64,000 nt of DNA from Skeletonema tropicum (GCA_037178625.1 CM074139.1:1488001-1552000), one strand, 5' to 3'; counted from the first letter of the stretch, positions 51,162 to 63,230 are shown. The notes: generated by a model from the letters alone, not told the origin. Translations and numbers: made by a program.

Positions 51162-52943
51162 TTATGATGTATCTTTGCTCGTGATTGCAACTGATAATCT
51201 GTCTCTAGCAGCAGTGGCAAGCGCCTCCCAATCGCTCATCCATATGACTATTGAATTTGCAGTGGAAATGACAAGGAGACCTGCAAATATTCCGATCCAT
51301 AATCCTTCTACTCCCATCCCAAGAGGTAGTTCGAGGTAATAGCCAAGCGGCACCCCTATAATATAGTAGGCAATAAAGGTTAGCTTGGCAGAGAGGGATT
51401 GCCTTCCTGATGCACGGAAGACACCCTGTTCGACACTATTTAACGCATCTGGCAGTTGAAGCATTGCCACAACAATGAATAGACTTTGACACTTGTTCAG
51501 TAAGTCCTCATCTTTTGTAAATACCGATGCCAGTTTGTCCCGAAAGGTCAATATGAACGCTACGTTCACCAACGACAAGAGCGCGCCGATTGTCACTGCT
51601 AAATACGTAGCAATCTTCGCTCTATGTGCATCACCTGCTCCAAGAGCATTGCCTATTCTCACGCTACCTGCCACACTAGTACCCATGTACAGCATGTACA
51701 CAAATTGCACCACGTTCAAGACGATAGCATTACTTCCAATGGCAATGAGGGCGTCTTCTGGATCTGGGATGAGCCCACAGAGGAGAGCAATGATCTCGAA
51801 TGCAATCCACGCAAACATAAGTTGAAACATTCCTGGGATACCAAGACTGAGAAACTGCACTACGGCCTTGAGAGTTAAGGCTTGGCTTGGTTGAAAGCCT
51901 TTCCACAAATGATGAAATATATGCCCTTCCTTCTTTGTATTGTTATGCTCACAATACATCATTGAAAGAATCAAAGCTGGCAACATCAAAATAGCTCCCA
52001 CACTCCTTGCCACTGCTGCACCCAGCCATCCCCACGAGCTACAATTAACCAAATAATATCCTAACCCAACATTCACAATATTCGAAACAACCGCAGATAG
52101 GATCATGGGAGTTGCCTCGTTCCTTGCCTGACTGATCTTTCGTAGCATTTCATACGCATACACGAATGGAATACTTGGCAACATGTACTTCGCAAAATAA
52201 CCCGCCTCCATTGCCACAGTGGATGGCTGACCAAATGCCAATAGAGTAGGGGTTGTATTCCAAATGATGAACCCCACAATGACAAATGCGATGAGCATGA
52301 CAAACATTCCAGTCAGTAGATATTACCCCATTTTGGTAGGTTGGTTGGCCCCATGCGCATGTGAACATAATGTATCCATGGCCGTCAACAGCCCCAGCCC
52401 AGTGGACATTGCCGTGATGTTTGTGAACATGACGGCGAGTGCGGTACCGTCTATGTGTACTTTACTGCTGTCATTCATTCGTCCAACGAGTATAATGGTG
52501 GTGATACCTGGTAGCATTTCTAGAACGTATGTGGCGCAGACAGGTAGAAAGAGTTCAATCATTGATTTCATTTCATCTTTGAGTAGATTACTATCTTCGG
52601 TGAGTGAAAGGCTCAGTCGATGTTGTTGGTGTTGAGATTGTATCAGTGGAGGATTAATGCAAGCAGCGGTTTCTTCTTTGTCAGAATCAGAAGATTGTGG
52701 TGATTCAATTTCAGGTACTGATCCGTATCGAGTGTTGATAGTCTGCTTTGTTTCATCTCGTAATAATTTGTCTCCTGCATGGAACCTTTCATTTTCAGCT
52801 TGCAGAAAAGACTCCGACTCTGATGCTGCGCCAAATTGAGAAGAGTTTCGAATGTTGTTGCAAGCAGCTTCTTCCGATGACGTAGATTGCCTCTCATGGC
52901 TACTACTCGACACCATATCAGTTTGAGTACAATTGTTTGGCAT
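51162..52943 (-). pseudogene. MATE transporter, copy 3, with the same premature stop
   Basis: Carries the same TAA (52323-52325) as copy 2 in place of the Gln codon of copy 1. It differs from copy 2 by few bases, for example Met rather than Thr in LILSMMYCEH, where it agrees with copy 1. The part after the stop is open and has an internal ATG at 52307. Confidence 0.85.
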
Positions 52944-54299
52944 GATTGCTGCAGTTTCAAATGCACTTGCCACCAGATAATGCTGTAGAATCTCTGAGAT
53001 ACTTATGCTATCGATCGAGCATACTTAATGATGTTATGGTCCTTTGATGATGGTATGTACTTTCATGCATGTAGTTTAATCTCATCGTTGTTAGCTTATT
53101 CCTACCTATATACCTACGCAAGTGATGTTATTCGACAGACATTTTCTTGGGGCAAGACCCCTTTCTTGCCCCAAGAAAAACTCATGAATATTGATATGAA
53201 CCCACAGATGAAATAATCTTCTAGAATTCAAAAGGATTGATCAATTTGGAACCTCTACCGACCCCCTGGCGCCTAGAGAGTAGCTTCTGAAGCCTTACTC
53301 TAGGAAAGAGCTATAGGAAACGAAGGCTGGAGAGATATCCGAAAAAGATTTCAATTTGCTATTTGATTCAGATGGATACAAAGGCAGGGGTCACTGCCGC
53401 GCTCAGCCACTTGCTGTCACCAAGTCGCAAACAATTTCATTCTCATGCCAGAAGAGGAAAGTTCAATTTTGAGGAATTCTGTGCGTTCATGAGCTCTAGT
53501 GGCGATGAAACCTACGAGTTGACAAAAGAGGAGAAGGCTTAGAAGGAGCGCTACATAAAGCAGAGAGGATAAGCTCTATGCGCTGCATGCAAGAAGTTGA
53601 AGACTTTCACAGAGAAAACTTGATGAGTAACAGAATCAACCTACTGAGAAGAGCTTGCCAACGAAGAATAAGAATATAGAATCACTAAAGTTGATGTACG
53701 GATCCAAGCGAAAGCAGAGGAGGACTATACATCTTTCGTCAAAGAATAACAAAGTCGAATCATTTTTAAAACAAAGATTCAAAAAGACTCACCCTCCAAA
53801 AACTCAATCAGTTGTTCAGATCTTCTTCTTTGATCTCTGCTCAGCGTACGTGCACCCAACCGTGCACCCATTCAGCTCTGAATGAGCTTGGCATTGGATT
53901 ATCGAGAGCATATTGAGGTCTTTTCAGGACACGTGTCTTAGATTCGGGATTGCATCTCTCAAGGAACTTCAACTCAAAGCAAGGGAGAACCGACCATTTT
54001 TAGAAAACTGTCTGATCGTCGAATCGCAGCTTCTTCCCCTAAAAAAGTTGACACCTCCTCCAAAATTCATTCGCCTTTGAAAGCTTGTCCAGTAGCATGA
54101 TGTTATTCTCACTGAAAGGGCCTTGATCATTGGCGCATTGTTCGATTAACCGACATCATATTGCGGCGTTTAGAAGCGAGCCCGTCGATTGGCCAAAAGC
54201 AGCTCGAATTTTTGTCAGCCAACGCTCGACACAGATTTTGCATTAATTTTTCGTGCTCTCGCTTGAAAATACATAAGTCATATCATAAGGCCGTGGGAT

Positions 54300-56500
54300 A
54301 TGTCAACCGCCCTCCTCACAACAACCACCACACCAACTTCCTACAGCCCCAACAAAATGGACGGCTCTGACGAGGAACACACCGGAGTAGGAAAGGGGGG
54401 AGGCAAATCCCGCCGTGAATTGCCTGCAGGTGCCGTGGCCATTCTCAAGGCGTGGCTACTCTCACCAGAACATTTCACTCATCCATACCCGACACCGCAA
54501 GATCAGATCATGTTGATGGAAAAGACGGGGATCGATAAGAAACAATTGAAGAACTGGTTCACGAATGCTCGGAGGAGGATATGGAAACCGATGTTGAAGA
54601 AACAGTTGGAGGCGGGCAAGTTGGCTGCTGGTGGGGCGCCGGGGGGAGGTGGGGCTGTGCAGCAGGGTGGGCCTGGAATGGCGGTGCAACTTCCTCCTGC
54701 TGCGAGACAACAACAACAACAGCATCAAGCTCCGCAGCAGGAAATGTACTCGAATTTTCAGCAGGCGCAGATTCAATCGGAGCAGCAATATCAGCCACAA
54801 CAAGTTCAGTATCAGGAGCCTCCGGTAAGTGATAGTCATTCCGATTGTTTGTCTCGTAGATGTTTCTTGTGCTGTTGTCCAGATCACTCCTGAACGAATT
54901 CTTCAAAGAGTTAGGTTCATTCAAATATGACGTTTCTCCGTGTCATGCACGCTGTGATTCATAAGATGATTATCTCATTCCATCATCATTTCTTTACCAT
55001 CTCTTCTTTTCCTTCCTTCTGAAAAACATAATCAGCATTACAACACTGATCAACAATACAGTCAACAACAGTATCAACATCAACAGCAGCAACAGCAAGA
55101 ATCATTCCAAGTTAGCAATTCCATTGGTTCTCTCCAACCAATGGTGCCGGTCGGTTCTACCAATTCATTTGGAAATCAAATGATCAAGACTGACTCGCAT
55201 GCTGTATTGATGGAATTGTTTGCTCGTGATCAAGATTTAGTTCGACAGGCAGCATCTAGCAAGGCATCAGGAGGAGGCGGAGGCGTCTTAACTCAGCCCG
55301 CACCTGCTCCAGCTCCCGCTATTGCTGCTGTTGGAGGAGGCAGCGGACTTCAGGCATCCGGACAGAGTGGAAACTTACGTTGGGCTGCTGGAACTGCTCC
55401 GGCAGCAGCGCAAGGGAGCGGTGGCATGGGCCAAAGACAACATTCGGTTTCGTTTGCTGGAGATGCGTCCAACATGCCAGCAAGCGGTTCGTTTGCTAGC
55501 TGGCCACACTTTTCGAGTGTGTCAAGTTTGAGCAATCTCGGTGGACTGCAGGGAGTCAAGAGTATTACGAATTTGAGTGCTGCCGATTTGAGTAGTCAGG
55601 GAAATTTGAACAAGATGGGTAACTTGGCACAAGTGAAGAGCGTGGAAAATTTGGTGCGTGATTGTCTCAATAAATGAGCTTTGATGAATGGTTAACTTTG
55701 CATGCTTGCTGACGCTCTTTCTCTTCTCATATGCACAGGGACGTGGCGACTCGTACGCATTCTTGGAGGTTTTCTTTGATGATAAAAGCGGTATGACGAA
55801 TGGACAACGTGGTATAAAGAGAGAACGTGAAGAGGACGATGCGATTGGTCTCTCTTTGGATGATAACGAGGCATCTTCTCCAATGGCAAGACCACCACCA
55901 TCTTCTGACACTGCAATGCCAAAAGCTGGGGTACCGACGCCAGCACCACTTCCCTTGGAAGGTGAGGAGGAAAAGGATGAAGGTGATGGCCGACAACTGA
56001 AACGCGCCTACGACGACGCCCTCGCCGCCAGAGGACTCATTGCCGTCCGCAAAAGTTGTGAAAATCTCAATAATTTGGATTTGCCAGCAAAGATGCAAAA
56101 AACACTTTCGATGGAATACATGCACAAACATGCACAGGGACATAACCTTGGCAACTTTTTCTCAACAGAAAATTCATCATTTGCTCCGAACGCAAGTCCA
56201 CAACGTTTGGGAAGGAGTGGCTCTCAGAACTTTCCTGGTCAGCAGCAACAATCACCAGCCGGAGGAGTTGTGGGTGACCCTATCAATGCCTCTGTGGAAG
56301 TCCCATCCTCGACTACCTGCGCCTTGTGCACAACTGTGAATGTTGATACCCAACTGAGACCATGTGGACATATGTTCCACGGAAGGTGCTTAAAGCCTAG
56401 TCTCCAAACTGCGAGTGGCCCGCCCCAGTGCCCCATTTGCTCGACTCCAATGCAGTCTGCTATCCTAGCCGTGCCAAGTGCCTCGAGTGGTGGAGAGTAA
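54300..56500 (+). CDS. TALE homeodomain protein fused to a C-terminal RING finger
   Basis: Exons 54300-54824, 55036-55653 and 55739-56500, all phase 0, with introns 54825-55035 (GTAAGT...TCAG) and 55654-55738 (GTGCGT...ACAG). The product is 634 residues. Near residues 35-105 lies a TALE homeodomain: LKAWLLSPEHFTHPYPTPQD, the three-residue loop extension, and the recognition helix KNWFTNARRRIWKP. Gln-rich linkers follow. The motif DSHAVLMELFARDQD in exon 2 resembles DSYAFLEVFFDDKS at the start of exon 3, supporting the splice. The C-terminal 60 residues are a RING/H2-like finger: CALC, then CGHMFHGRC, then CPIC. It would bind DNA and might ubiquitinate a partner. Translation could also start at the Met at 54357. 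Confidence 0.82.
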
Positions 56501-56680
56501 TAGATTCAGTTGGATCGTTGGGAAAGAATGTGTGTGATTGAAAATGTACAATAGCTACTTGCTTCATGGAAAATAATAGGCATTCTTAAATGCCTCTCTG
56601 CTCATATATATAAGTTATCTTTTCAAGAACTAAGTACTTATCACCAAGCCAAGATTTTGCACTACATCTTCTTCGTTGTA

Positions 56681-58885
56681 CTAATCCATAAACTGCCTCT
56701 GAAATGCAGGTTTTGCTTTCCTACTTCCACCGACCCGCTTTGTACTCTTCGACGAGACTGATCTCTTGGAAGAGACTGATCTATTTTCCATCGTGAGAGG
56801 AAGAGGATTGTTGGATGTAAATTGAGTCGGGACATTATCCACGAGAAGACGACCTGTAGCAGGAATAGCAGGGCTATAACTATTGTTCTGAAGACTTGTC
56901 AAGTAGGCATTGGCACCTGTTCCATCCGACAACATGGATACATCATCATCATTAAATGTAATACCAGATAAATCTCTTGTCGGTGTTGATTGCCATTGCT
57001 CCGACTTTCTAGCTCCAAATGAATACAATTCCGTCTCGTTCTCATGAATGACTGGTTCTGTCAATCGAAGTGGTGTTGTAGGTTGTTGTGGATATCTCGA
57101 TTGATTCGAGTTAGTAGCAACAGTACCACTACCACCACCAGCAGCGCGGCTATTACTTCTCCTTGACAATAATACCTGATCAACCTCTAAAAATGATGCC
57201 ATGAGTGCACCAAATCGATGAGAATTTACATCACTAAATTCAAAGATGTCTTCCACTCTTGAGAGAGTTATCCAGTAGGCTGAAAGTTCTTTTTGTCGTT
57301 TCTCTATAAATGGTTTTGGGTACGGACATGTTGCTGTCGTTGCTGCTGCTGAAGAAGAATATGATGAGGTTGATGGATTGTTGTTGGAATCACTTTCATC
57401 AGTACCATTCGAAAACCCAAATAGACCATTTGAACCTCCATTATTGTCAGTTTTCTTTTTCATCATCCCTTCCTTCTTATTGCTGCCATCATCCACTCTT
57501 CTAATGGCATCAGCAGCAGTATTCTCAACATCTACACCATAACTCCCACCCATCAATGAAGTCAAATATCCCCCCCCATTCCTCCATCCATACCACCAAC
57601 TTTCCAATCCATGTACACTTGGGAAGGCTATCCCTTTGCCATCATCTATAGCATCCATTTGCCAACCAAAGGTGTTGCGTAGTTCGGTATCTAATGTTTG
57701 AAATTCGGAATATCGTTTCCATACCGACCAGGAATGATGAATGTTATTCTTATTCATAAAGCCACCGTTATGTTGAGTACTACTACTTGTAGTAGTGGTG
57801 TTGGATGATTGTTGGAATGTGTTGTTGTTTGGATCACGTCGTAGGAGTAAATGACATTGAAGTTCATATTGGACAATTTTTTTGGATGGTGGACGGTTAT
57901 GGTTTTGTTGTTGTTGTTGGAATTCGGCGATTTCCTTGTGCCATTCGGCTTCTGCCTTTGAGGAGAATATGGATGGTGTAGTGGTGTTAGTGGCAGTTGT
58001 GGTACCTTTATTGGCGGTAGTTTGGTTGTTATTGATAATTTCATCATGTTCATTAGGATCTGATGATATGTCGATTGGACCATCAGTATCAAATTTCATG
58101 GATGGTTCTTTATTCAGTTGTGCTTCTAACAAGTCAGTCGAGTTTTCCGATATCTGCCGCTGCTGCTGCTGCTGCTGCTCTTTTACCTTGTGTTCTACGC
58201 CACTTCTTCTTCTTGCAGAGTTTGATACAGCAGCAGCAGACAAATCAACTTCATCCACAACTCTCCACCTCCCAACAAACGACACAAACGAATACAATCT
58301 CTTGGATATAACATGCGGTGACACTTTTGATTCCTGCGATTGGAACAATCCAAACAATATGGAAGTGGAATTAAATTCCTCTCCACCTAAAATAACTCCA
58401 CGTGACCATTCGTCTGTACCGGATGGTGCAAATCCCAATGTGGTGAGTCGTGGTATTCTTCGTGTAGAAGTATTGTTGTTATTGTGATTGGTGTTTGTAG
58501 TAGTGATCATTTCCTTGAGGACATCCATAACCTCTCGAAAGGTCCATTCGGTAACATCCCTTCCATTGATACGGACCAATCGATCACCAAGACGGACCAT
58601 ACCGGATCGTTGGATGGGTCCCAATTGTTGATTGCAATGTTCCCATCCTGCAACGAGTGTGACATTGGATGCTGTCGGATTATTGATGGATGGGGCGGGA
58701 GAGGACGGTGTGCTGTTGCTATTGTTATTGTTGAAGATTGGAGTGGGAAGTGAGCCTGGTGCGAGGAGCATTCCGAGTTTGGCATTTGGAGGGTGAGTGG
58801 ATAGATCTATGGTGACGATGTTGTTGTTGTTGGTATTTTCCGACCGTGATGCGGAGGAGGAGGAGTTGTGTGGAAAGGACGACAT
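56681..58885 (-). CDS. PDZ-like and PX-domain phosphoinositide-binding protein
   Basis: 734 residues from a true ATG. Residues 85-125 look like a PDZ core (GPIQRSGMVRLGDRLVRING, then TEWTFREVMDVLKEM). From about residue 330 to 560 a split PX domain is readable: VQYELQCHLLLRRD, WSVWKRYSEFQTLDTEL (the RY motif that contacts 3-phosphoinositides), IAFPSVHGLESWW, then PFIEKRQKELSAYW. Long Asn, Gln and Ser runs separate the domains. The C-terminus is Ser/Thr/Arg-rich (SSKRSVSSKSTKRVGGSRK). A PX protein of endosomal membranes with scaffold capacity is the best guess. No intron is needed. Confidence 0.8.
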   Translation of the reverse strand: MSSFPHNSSSSASRSENTNNNNIVTIDLSTHPPNAKLGMLLAPGSLPTPIFNNNNSNSTPSSPAPSINNPTASNVTLVAGWEHCNQQLGPIQRSGMVRLGDRLVRINGRDVTEWTFREVMDVLKEMITTTNTNHNNNNTSTRRIPRLTTLGFAPSGTDEWSRGVILGGEEFNSTSILFGLFQSQESKVSPHVISKRLYSFVSFVGRWRVVDEVDLSAAAVSNSARRRSGVEHKVKEQQQQQQRQISENSTDLLEAQLNKEPSMKFDTDGPIDISSDPNEHDEIINNNQTTANKGTTTATNTTTPSIFSSKAEAEWHKEIAEFQQQQQNHNRPPSKKIVQYELQCHLLLRRDPNNNTFQQSSNTTTTSSSTQHNGGFMNKNNIHHSWSVWKRYSEFQTLDTELRNTFGWQMDAIDDGKGIAFPSVHGLESWWYGWRNGGGYLTSLMGGSYGVDVENTAADAIRRVDDGSNKKEGMMKKKTDNNGGSNGLFGFSNGTDESDSNNNPSTSSYSSSAAATTATCPYPKPFIEKRQKELSAYWITLSRVEDIFEFSDVNSHRFGALMASFLEVDQVLLSRRSNSRAAGGGSGTVATNSNQSRYPQQPTTPLRLTEPVIHENETELYSFGARKSEQWQSTPTRDLSGITFNDDDVSMLSDGTGANAYLTSLQNNSYSPAIPATGRLLVDNVPTQFTSNNPLPLTMENRSVSSKRSVSSKSTKRVGGSRKAKPAFQRQFMD

Positions 58886-59580
58886 ATCTTAGATGGATTC
58901 AGTTTGAATTTCCCTCCCGTCAGCAGCTTGGCTGGCTCGCTGTTGCAGCTAAATAATTGAAGAGACTATGGTACTACTGACCAACAAGATCAACTTGGAT
59001 AGAGCACAAGGTAAAGGCACAAGGCACAAGCACGAACGACAGGAACATGATGATTTAGCATGAGATCTTCAAAATTTTGGAACAAAATTTGAGAGGTGTC
59101 CACCTGCCCACGTACGGCCCACGATGTGGCGTCCCATGTCGCGTGTTGTTGCCTTTTCTGTCGTATATGTCACGGAATCGCCAATCTAACGCATTTGTTC
59201 AACGCTCGAAAGTCTTCACCTCCATCGCTCTTTTGAGTTTAGTGCGCATGTGCGGAGCCGCACCAAATGGAGCGTTGGTGTGGCGGCTGATTTTATTAGT
59301 GGTCTTCTAGTAGTTACTAATTTAGAGAGTTCATCTCCCCTTTGCAAATTTTGTGTAGTATACAATTGATCAAGTTCCTACGTTGATTGATTTGTCGGGG
59401 AGATGATCGGGATGCCCCCTAACAATAGGGTCGAAAGTGCCTCTTAAATGCGATCATCGCTACCAAGGTCGGTGGCAACCATGAAGACAAAGAACCGACA
59501 CATAAACATTGCTTTGAATTCACCAAATAGAACGCTAAAATATACTTCCGAGTACCACCAAATAACATCTATCCATCAAA
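58886..59580. other. Divergent promoter region
   Basis: 695 bp between two divergent genes (56681-58885 and 59581-60789). No repeat, TATA box or coding exon could be identified with confidence; short open frames here have no features. Confidence 0.4.
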
Positions 59581-60789
59581 ATGAAGCTCCCCATCGCCGC
59601 CCTAACAATGACCATCGCCACCGCATCGGCGGCCATCAACTCCAACTCCGACGCAGGCCGCACCCTCCTCTCCAAAGCCCGTCGTCTCGACGGCAACAAC
59701 AACGATAATGGCGAAGAGGACACCACCTGGATGCAAGACTTCTCCCTCAAATTCCAAGGATGTCGTACTGCCCTATCCTACAATGACGATGCCGATGGCG
59801 AAGACGACGTGAAGGTTGCGACTACCAAATTGGCCCACTTTCGTCTGTGTGCTTCGGACAGTTGCTCCTCTTGGAATGGTGGCGGGTGCAGCTCTGGATA
59901 TGGAGATTATGTCGTGAATTTGGAAGACTTTGCCGAGGCGTTTGTGCAGGGACAGCGTCGTAAGGAGGAGTATGAGTGTCAGATGTACATGTTTAACAAT
60001 TGTGATTGTAATGAGAATGATGATAAGGATGATGGGTTTAACAGGGAGTACTGTGAGTATGACTGTTATGCCAGCAATAAGAAGATGGCTGGCTGTATTG
60101 ATCGTAACCCCTATGAGGAGGAACAGGAGGGTCAAGAAGAGCAACGTCGCTTTGAGGCCGAGCGATATGTTGGATGTGAAGAACTTGAGATTGAGAACAA
60201 TGGTGACGATGGTAATGCCCAAGTCGATTACGATGAGGATGGAAATGAGATTACCTACTACGTTGGATCTATGTGCAGTGACAAGGGTGACGGAGTCTAC
60301 CTTGCCGTCTTTACCGATGACACCTGCACCAACCAGGCTGATACCAGTGTTTACCAGAGGTTGACTGGAACTGCCCTCCCATACTCTCAGAGCAGCAAGA
60401 CCAGCCTCATCACCACCGAATGCGTCTCATGCATTGAGCAGGAGGATCCCAACCGTCAGGCCGAGGCAGAAGCCAACGGTGAATACTACGAGGAGGAAAT
60501 CAAAATCTCTGAGGCCTGTACTGAAATGTATGAGGCTGCTGGAAAGTGTGAGACCAACCTCAAGGCCTCATCCAAGTACTCGGAGGCGGATACCGATGCT
60601 TGCTCCTACATTGCTGGTATCAAGATCACCAGGTCGAATGGTGTCCTTGACAAGCGTATGGCCAAGGGATCCAAGGTTGCTACCGCCTTTATTGTTATCT
60701 TTGGAGTTGCCTTTGTTGGCCTTGCTGGATTTGTGTACACTCTCCACAAGAAGATTATGGATGCCAAGAAGGCTCCTCTCTTGGACTAA
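59581..60789 (+). CDS. Cysteine-rich type I membrane protein of unknown function
   Basis: 402 residues. Residues 1-18 (MKLPIAALTMTIATASAA) form a signal peptide with cleavage after Ala-Ser-Ala. The luminal part is acidic and rich in Cys (SDSCSSWNGGGCSSGYGDYV; YMFNNCDCNEND), suggesting disulfide bonds or metal binding. Near residues 365-388 is one hydrophobic membrane helix (ATAFIVIFGVAFVGLAGFVY), followed by a short basic tail HKKIMDAKKAPLLD. The tail and topology suggest a surface or secretory-pathway protein. Function unknown. Confidence 0.85.
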   Translation: MKLPIAALTMTIATASAAINSNSDAGRTLLSKARRLDGNNNDNGEEDTTWMQDFSLKFQGCRTALSYNDDADGEDDVKVATTKLAHFRLCASDSCSSWNGGGCSSGYGDYVVNLEDFAEAFVQGQRRKEEYECQMYMFNNCDCNENDDKDDGFNREYCEYDCYASNKKMAGCIDRNPYEEEQEGQEEQRRFEAERYVGCEELEIENNGDDGNAQVDYDEDGNEITYYVGSMCSDKGDGVYLAVFTDDTCTNQADTSVYQRLTGTALPYSQSSKTSLITTECVSCIEQEDPNRQAEAEANGEYYEEEIKISEACTEMYEAAGKCETNLKASSKYSEADTDACSYIAGIKITRSNGVLDKRMAKGSKVATAFIVIFGVAFVGLAGFVYTLHKKIMDAKKAPLLD

Positions 60790-61186
60790 ATGTATACTTG
60801 AGACTGGTGTCTGAGCTAAACAGCTTTAGGGGAATATGATGAAATCTATTGGGGTTGAATGATTTTTATGTGTATTTTTTTGTTGATAGAGACGTGTGGT
60901 TCTATAAACTCTATTGACGTGGCAGCAAAGAAGAAGATGAAGAGTTCATTATTATATATAGTGACTAGAAAACGAGTAAACATAGGGTGCTCTACTGCCA
61001 GATTACTTCCATTTTTTTGTACAACAGGCTCTATCCTAGTATCTATTATCTCTATTTGTTTCTATGTACATTTTGTTTGTGTTTGTTCCAGTAGTGCACG
61101 TACTTTCAAAAATGTGCAGTCATCAGGAAAATGTCAGTTGCGATAGTGAGGGTAAATGGTGTGTACCCTCCAGGCTCACAATAAAA
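60790..61186. other. Convergent intergenic spacer
   Basis: 3' flanks of the membrane-protein gene and of the first cyclin. Nothing recognisable. Confidence 0.4.
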
Positions 61187-62240
61187 TTACTTTGTGCAAT
61201 AATCAATCACATTCATTGGGGAGATCGAAGAGACAGAAGAAGGAGTCTCTTCTTTCGAGTCTTCTTGAGCATTATAATCATCAGATGGGAAGACAGCGGA
61301 GTCCATATCACTACCAAAGTATTCAAGACTAGGAAGTTGGGGACATAAGCGTTTTAAGGAAAGCTGACACTGAGACACAGCAGTCAAGTCAATTGCTACG
61401 AATGAATCCATCATCAACGCTTCAAAGGATTGCTTCATGTCTGTAGTAAGGATATGAGGATTCTCAGAAGCAATCTTTTCCTCCGTGTTTTTCAGGGCAG
61501 CATACACGATAACAGAGGAGGTGAATCTTTCCAGAAGAGCAGGTATGAAGATGGCCAGCTCCACTTGATATCTGGTGGCCTCGTATAGATAAGAAGTTGT
61601 GGTGGAGCAACACTCTCCCAGAGGATGCAGTTGAGAAAAATTCAAGGCAAACATGTGGAGTGTCGGAGGATTGAGGCGCCAATCCAACTGTTCGAGAATG
61701 TCCATCTCCATCTCGTAAATTTCTTGTGGGTCAACATGGCCATACAGAAGTCTAGCCATAGCAAGAGAGCGGTTTCGGACGAGGCAATCCTCCGATATAG
61801 AGTGGAGCTTGATCGCAAGGAAGAGCGAAGTGACGGCTATGATTTGGTACTTGTCCTTAGTGTGCACATCTTCGCAGGATTTCGAGGTGTAACGATCAAA
61901 GTAGCTAATAGCCACTCCTACAACTTCCCGATCGAAGTTGTAGTGATCAACGAATTCATAATACCTGCGTGGCAAAACAATGTCGAAAAACGGAGGTGAG
62001 CAATAAATTCGCGGAACACACATTTGAGTGCAGCATGAAGGATCAAAGCACTCACCAATCGCAAATTTTATGACGCCAGTGGCTGGATATTGCGTTGCTC
62101 AATTCCTCATGTTGGTGAGACACCTTCATATATTTGTAAGACGATTCCTTCTGAAAAAGGCAACTTAACTCTTCCAAGGAAGACTTTCGACAACGCTGCT
62201 TCTCACTAAAACCCATGATCGATTGTGATTGATGATTCAT
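61187..62240 (-). CDS. Cyclin, diatom type, copy 1
   Basis: Exons 62240-62056 and 61964-61187, intron 91 bp (GTGAGT...GCAG), product 320 residues from a true ATG. The cyclin box begins SSHWRHKICDW then YYEFVDHYNFDREVVGVAIS and YFDRY. The first fold continues with KYQIIAVTSLFLAIKLHS. The second begins MEMDILEQLDWRLNPPTLHM, followed by TRYQVELAIF and VIVYAALKNTEE. Cyclins bind and activate cyclin-dependent kinases. The C-terminal acidic tail (DSAVFPSDDYNAQEDSKEET) could carry degradation signals. A related cyclin lies upstream at 63231 in the same direction, a tandem pair. Confidence 0.93.
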
Positions 62241-63230
62241 GCCGACGCAACTCGAGAGGAGAGATGGATGGTGTGAGGCTTACGATGAATTAACTTCCAG
62301 TGATGTGACCACTCAATCAATGCATGTTCGTCTTCTCTGTGAAAGGAGTGGTTGCGCTTCTTCAGCTTCCTTCGACCTACACTGCACCTGCATGCATCGC
62401 AGTTACTGTCGCGGCTCTGCGTGCTCGCGCTCGTGCTGCCGACAGATAGAGGCCTCATCACCTTCAATATATCCATTGCTTCCAACAGGAGCGTCTGAAG
62501 AGTGAACAACACGCAGCACTTTGAAGCGCAGAGTGCGCCACTCCATGTGAAGCGAACACATCCAATTAAAAAATGAGCGGTACTAAAGTCCTTAAGGAAG
62601 CAAGATTTCATTGATAGAATCTGGGTATTCCATACTCACACATACCGGTTGTTTTCTGGTATTAAAAACACAGTTTAGTTGTTTCAAAAGTCGTACGTCA
62701 CCCCCCATTTAACATGCGTCATATCTCTTCGCTTCAGGTTAACTACTTCCTTACATATTCCCTCTGCGCGAAGAGAAGCACACTGGCAGGTTAATAAAAA
62801 ATCTACAATAGGAATTCGGATCCCCCAAAGGTTAACCCTGCCGTTAACCTCTGGTTGCGAACTTTCCTGCTTCTCTCATTTCTGCGCTCTTCGCGCGCTT
62901 CATGAGAATCAAAGAAATGTGAATCAGCCATCCACGAGCTCTAGAGAGCATGACCAAAATAATAAGTTCGAATTTTCCGTTCCTTGGTACTTTTTTGGAT
63001 CGACTCGGATCCTCAATCTCATCATGTCAGTACTTTCATACTCCTGGGCTCTCTCTCGGTGCCAAGGGAGATACTGTACAACTTACTTCACTCAAGTGCA
63101 ATGCTGCGAGCCAGGAACATCAATGAAGAATGCTCAAAACAGCATCACTTTTTCATTCTTGTACAATAGAAAATGTGTAAATGTGTGAAGACTAAACAAC
63201 ATAGAAAACATTTATTCGTTTCACATATAA
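62241..63230. other. Intergenic region between the two cyclin genes
   Basis: 990 bp between two genes in the same direction. It contains a palindromic AGGTTAACCCTG...GTTAACCT near 62830-62855 and inverted GCGCGAAGAG/CTCTTCGCGC segments near 62770 and 62885, which may be regulatory. A 169-codon open frame here has no support. Confidence 0.45.

Larger units (their letters stand above)
38437..54380. repeat. Tandem array: three copies of a 5.0-kb kinase-transporter segment
   Basis: Unit 1 is 38437-43448, unit 2 is 43903-48911 and unit 3 is 49374-54380. Each starts just before the kinase ATG (CTTGACCATGGCG) and ends inside the first codons of the homeobox gene (GACGAGGAACAC). Units 2 and 3 are nearly identical: the kinase proteins show no difference. 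Unit 1 differs by about 20 residues in the kinase. The unit junctions carry a 454- to 462-bp filler absent from either outer edge. Confidence 0.95.

Noticed and set aside
57882..58487. 201-codon plus-strand open frame
   Set aside because: Antisense shadow of the PX-domain gene, rich in Cys from its Gln codon repeats.
62679..63188. 169-codon open frame between the cyclins
   Set aside because: Composition is not protein-like, it begins without an ATG in context and no motif is seen; it lies in the cyclin promoter region.
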